A DNA stretch of 64,000 nucleotides from Arthrobacter glacialis (lineage in GTDB: Bacteria; Actinomycetota; Actinomycetes; Actinomycetales; Micrococcaceae): NCBI RefSeq assembly GCF_002909445.1, contig NZ_PPXC01000003.1:62001-126000 (forward strand), written 5' to 3'. A model generated the notes under the pieces. That model saw only the letters and a program-made list of their open reading frames with translations. It did not search any database and was not told where the DNA came from. Made by a program: the position numbers and the translations under genes. This document shows, one piece after another, positions 63,961 to 64,000 of this stretch. Numbering within the stretch: the first letter of the stretch is position 1; each line of letters starts with the position of its first letter.

Positions 63961-64000
63961 CCGCGCCCGGTCCAGATCCGGCTCCTCTTGCTCCTGCCAG

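Overview
This is high-GC chromosomal DNA from a Gram-positive actinobacterium. The gene content and order (ilvD-ilvB-ilvN-ilvC, murI/MBL/rph/rdgB, clpS-DUF2017, DUF3039, DUF1540, an NrtR-like regulator beside nadABC) fit a member of the Micrococcaceae, most likely Arthrobacter or a close relative. That assignment is inferred from gene families and context, not from a marker gene. The window is mostly housekeeping and transport genes. I see no phage, CRISPR array or insertion sequence.

Layout. 1-4913: branched-chain amino acid genes on the minus strand (ilvC partial, ilvN, ilvB, ilvD), with an attenuator-like terminator before ilvB. 4914-6302: a gene-free stretch with a 78-bp near-palindrome and three tRNA-Lys(CTT) genes in exact 160-bp tandem units. 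6303-13780: Bcp peroxiredoxin, tRNA-Leu, an orphan oligopeptide-type binding lipoprotein, malate:quinone oxidoreductase and a SwrC/AcrB-like RND exporter. 13893-21377: MFS exporter, flavin monooxygenase plus MarR, a lipoprotein, an M20 peptidase, an FAH-family enzyme, a GtrA-like protein and a DUF1540 protein. 21511-27662: NAD de novo synthesis (nrtR-nadA-nadB-nadC-cysteine desulfurase). 27896-43878: amino-acid permease, hydrolase, MFS, sbcCD, aquaporin, DUF202 pair, ADP-ribosylglycohydrolase, exonuclease-BRCT and a GntR-regulated ABC transporter. 44043-50031: DedA and the conserved rdgB/rph/MBL/murI/DUF2017/clpS block. 50069-52042: NAD salvage (pncB-pncA). 52159-63960: helicase, DUF3039, nagB, an ABC exporter, a redox-dead thioredoxin/TPR protein, a large composite membrane protein, an AI-2E family permease and a hydrolase.

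Two threads run through the window. First, NAD metabolism: the de novo and salvage sets lie about 25 kb apart. The de novo operon has a dedicated cysteine desulfurase, presumably for the NadA Fe-S cluster. A regulator with a decayed Nudix box lies at its head, and an imperfect 27-bp palindrome overlaps the promoter region. Second, intergenic architecture: at least eight long inverted repeats (arms 17-28 bp) sit at gene 3' ends. Most lack the U-run of a normal intrinsic terminator, and two of them share nearly the same arm sequence. The window also encodes SbcCD, the nuclease that attacks such hairpins.
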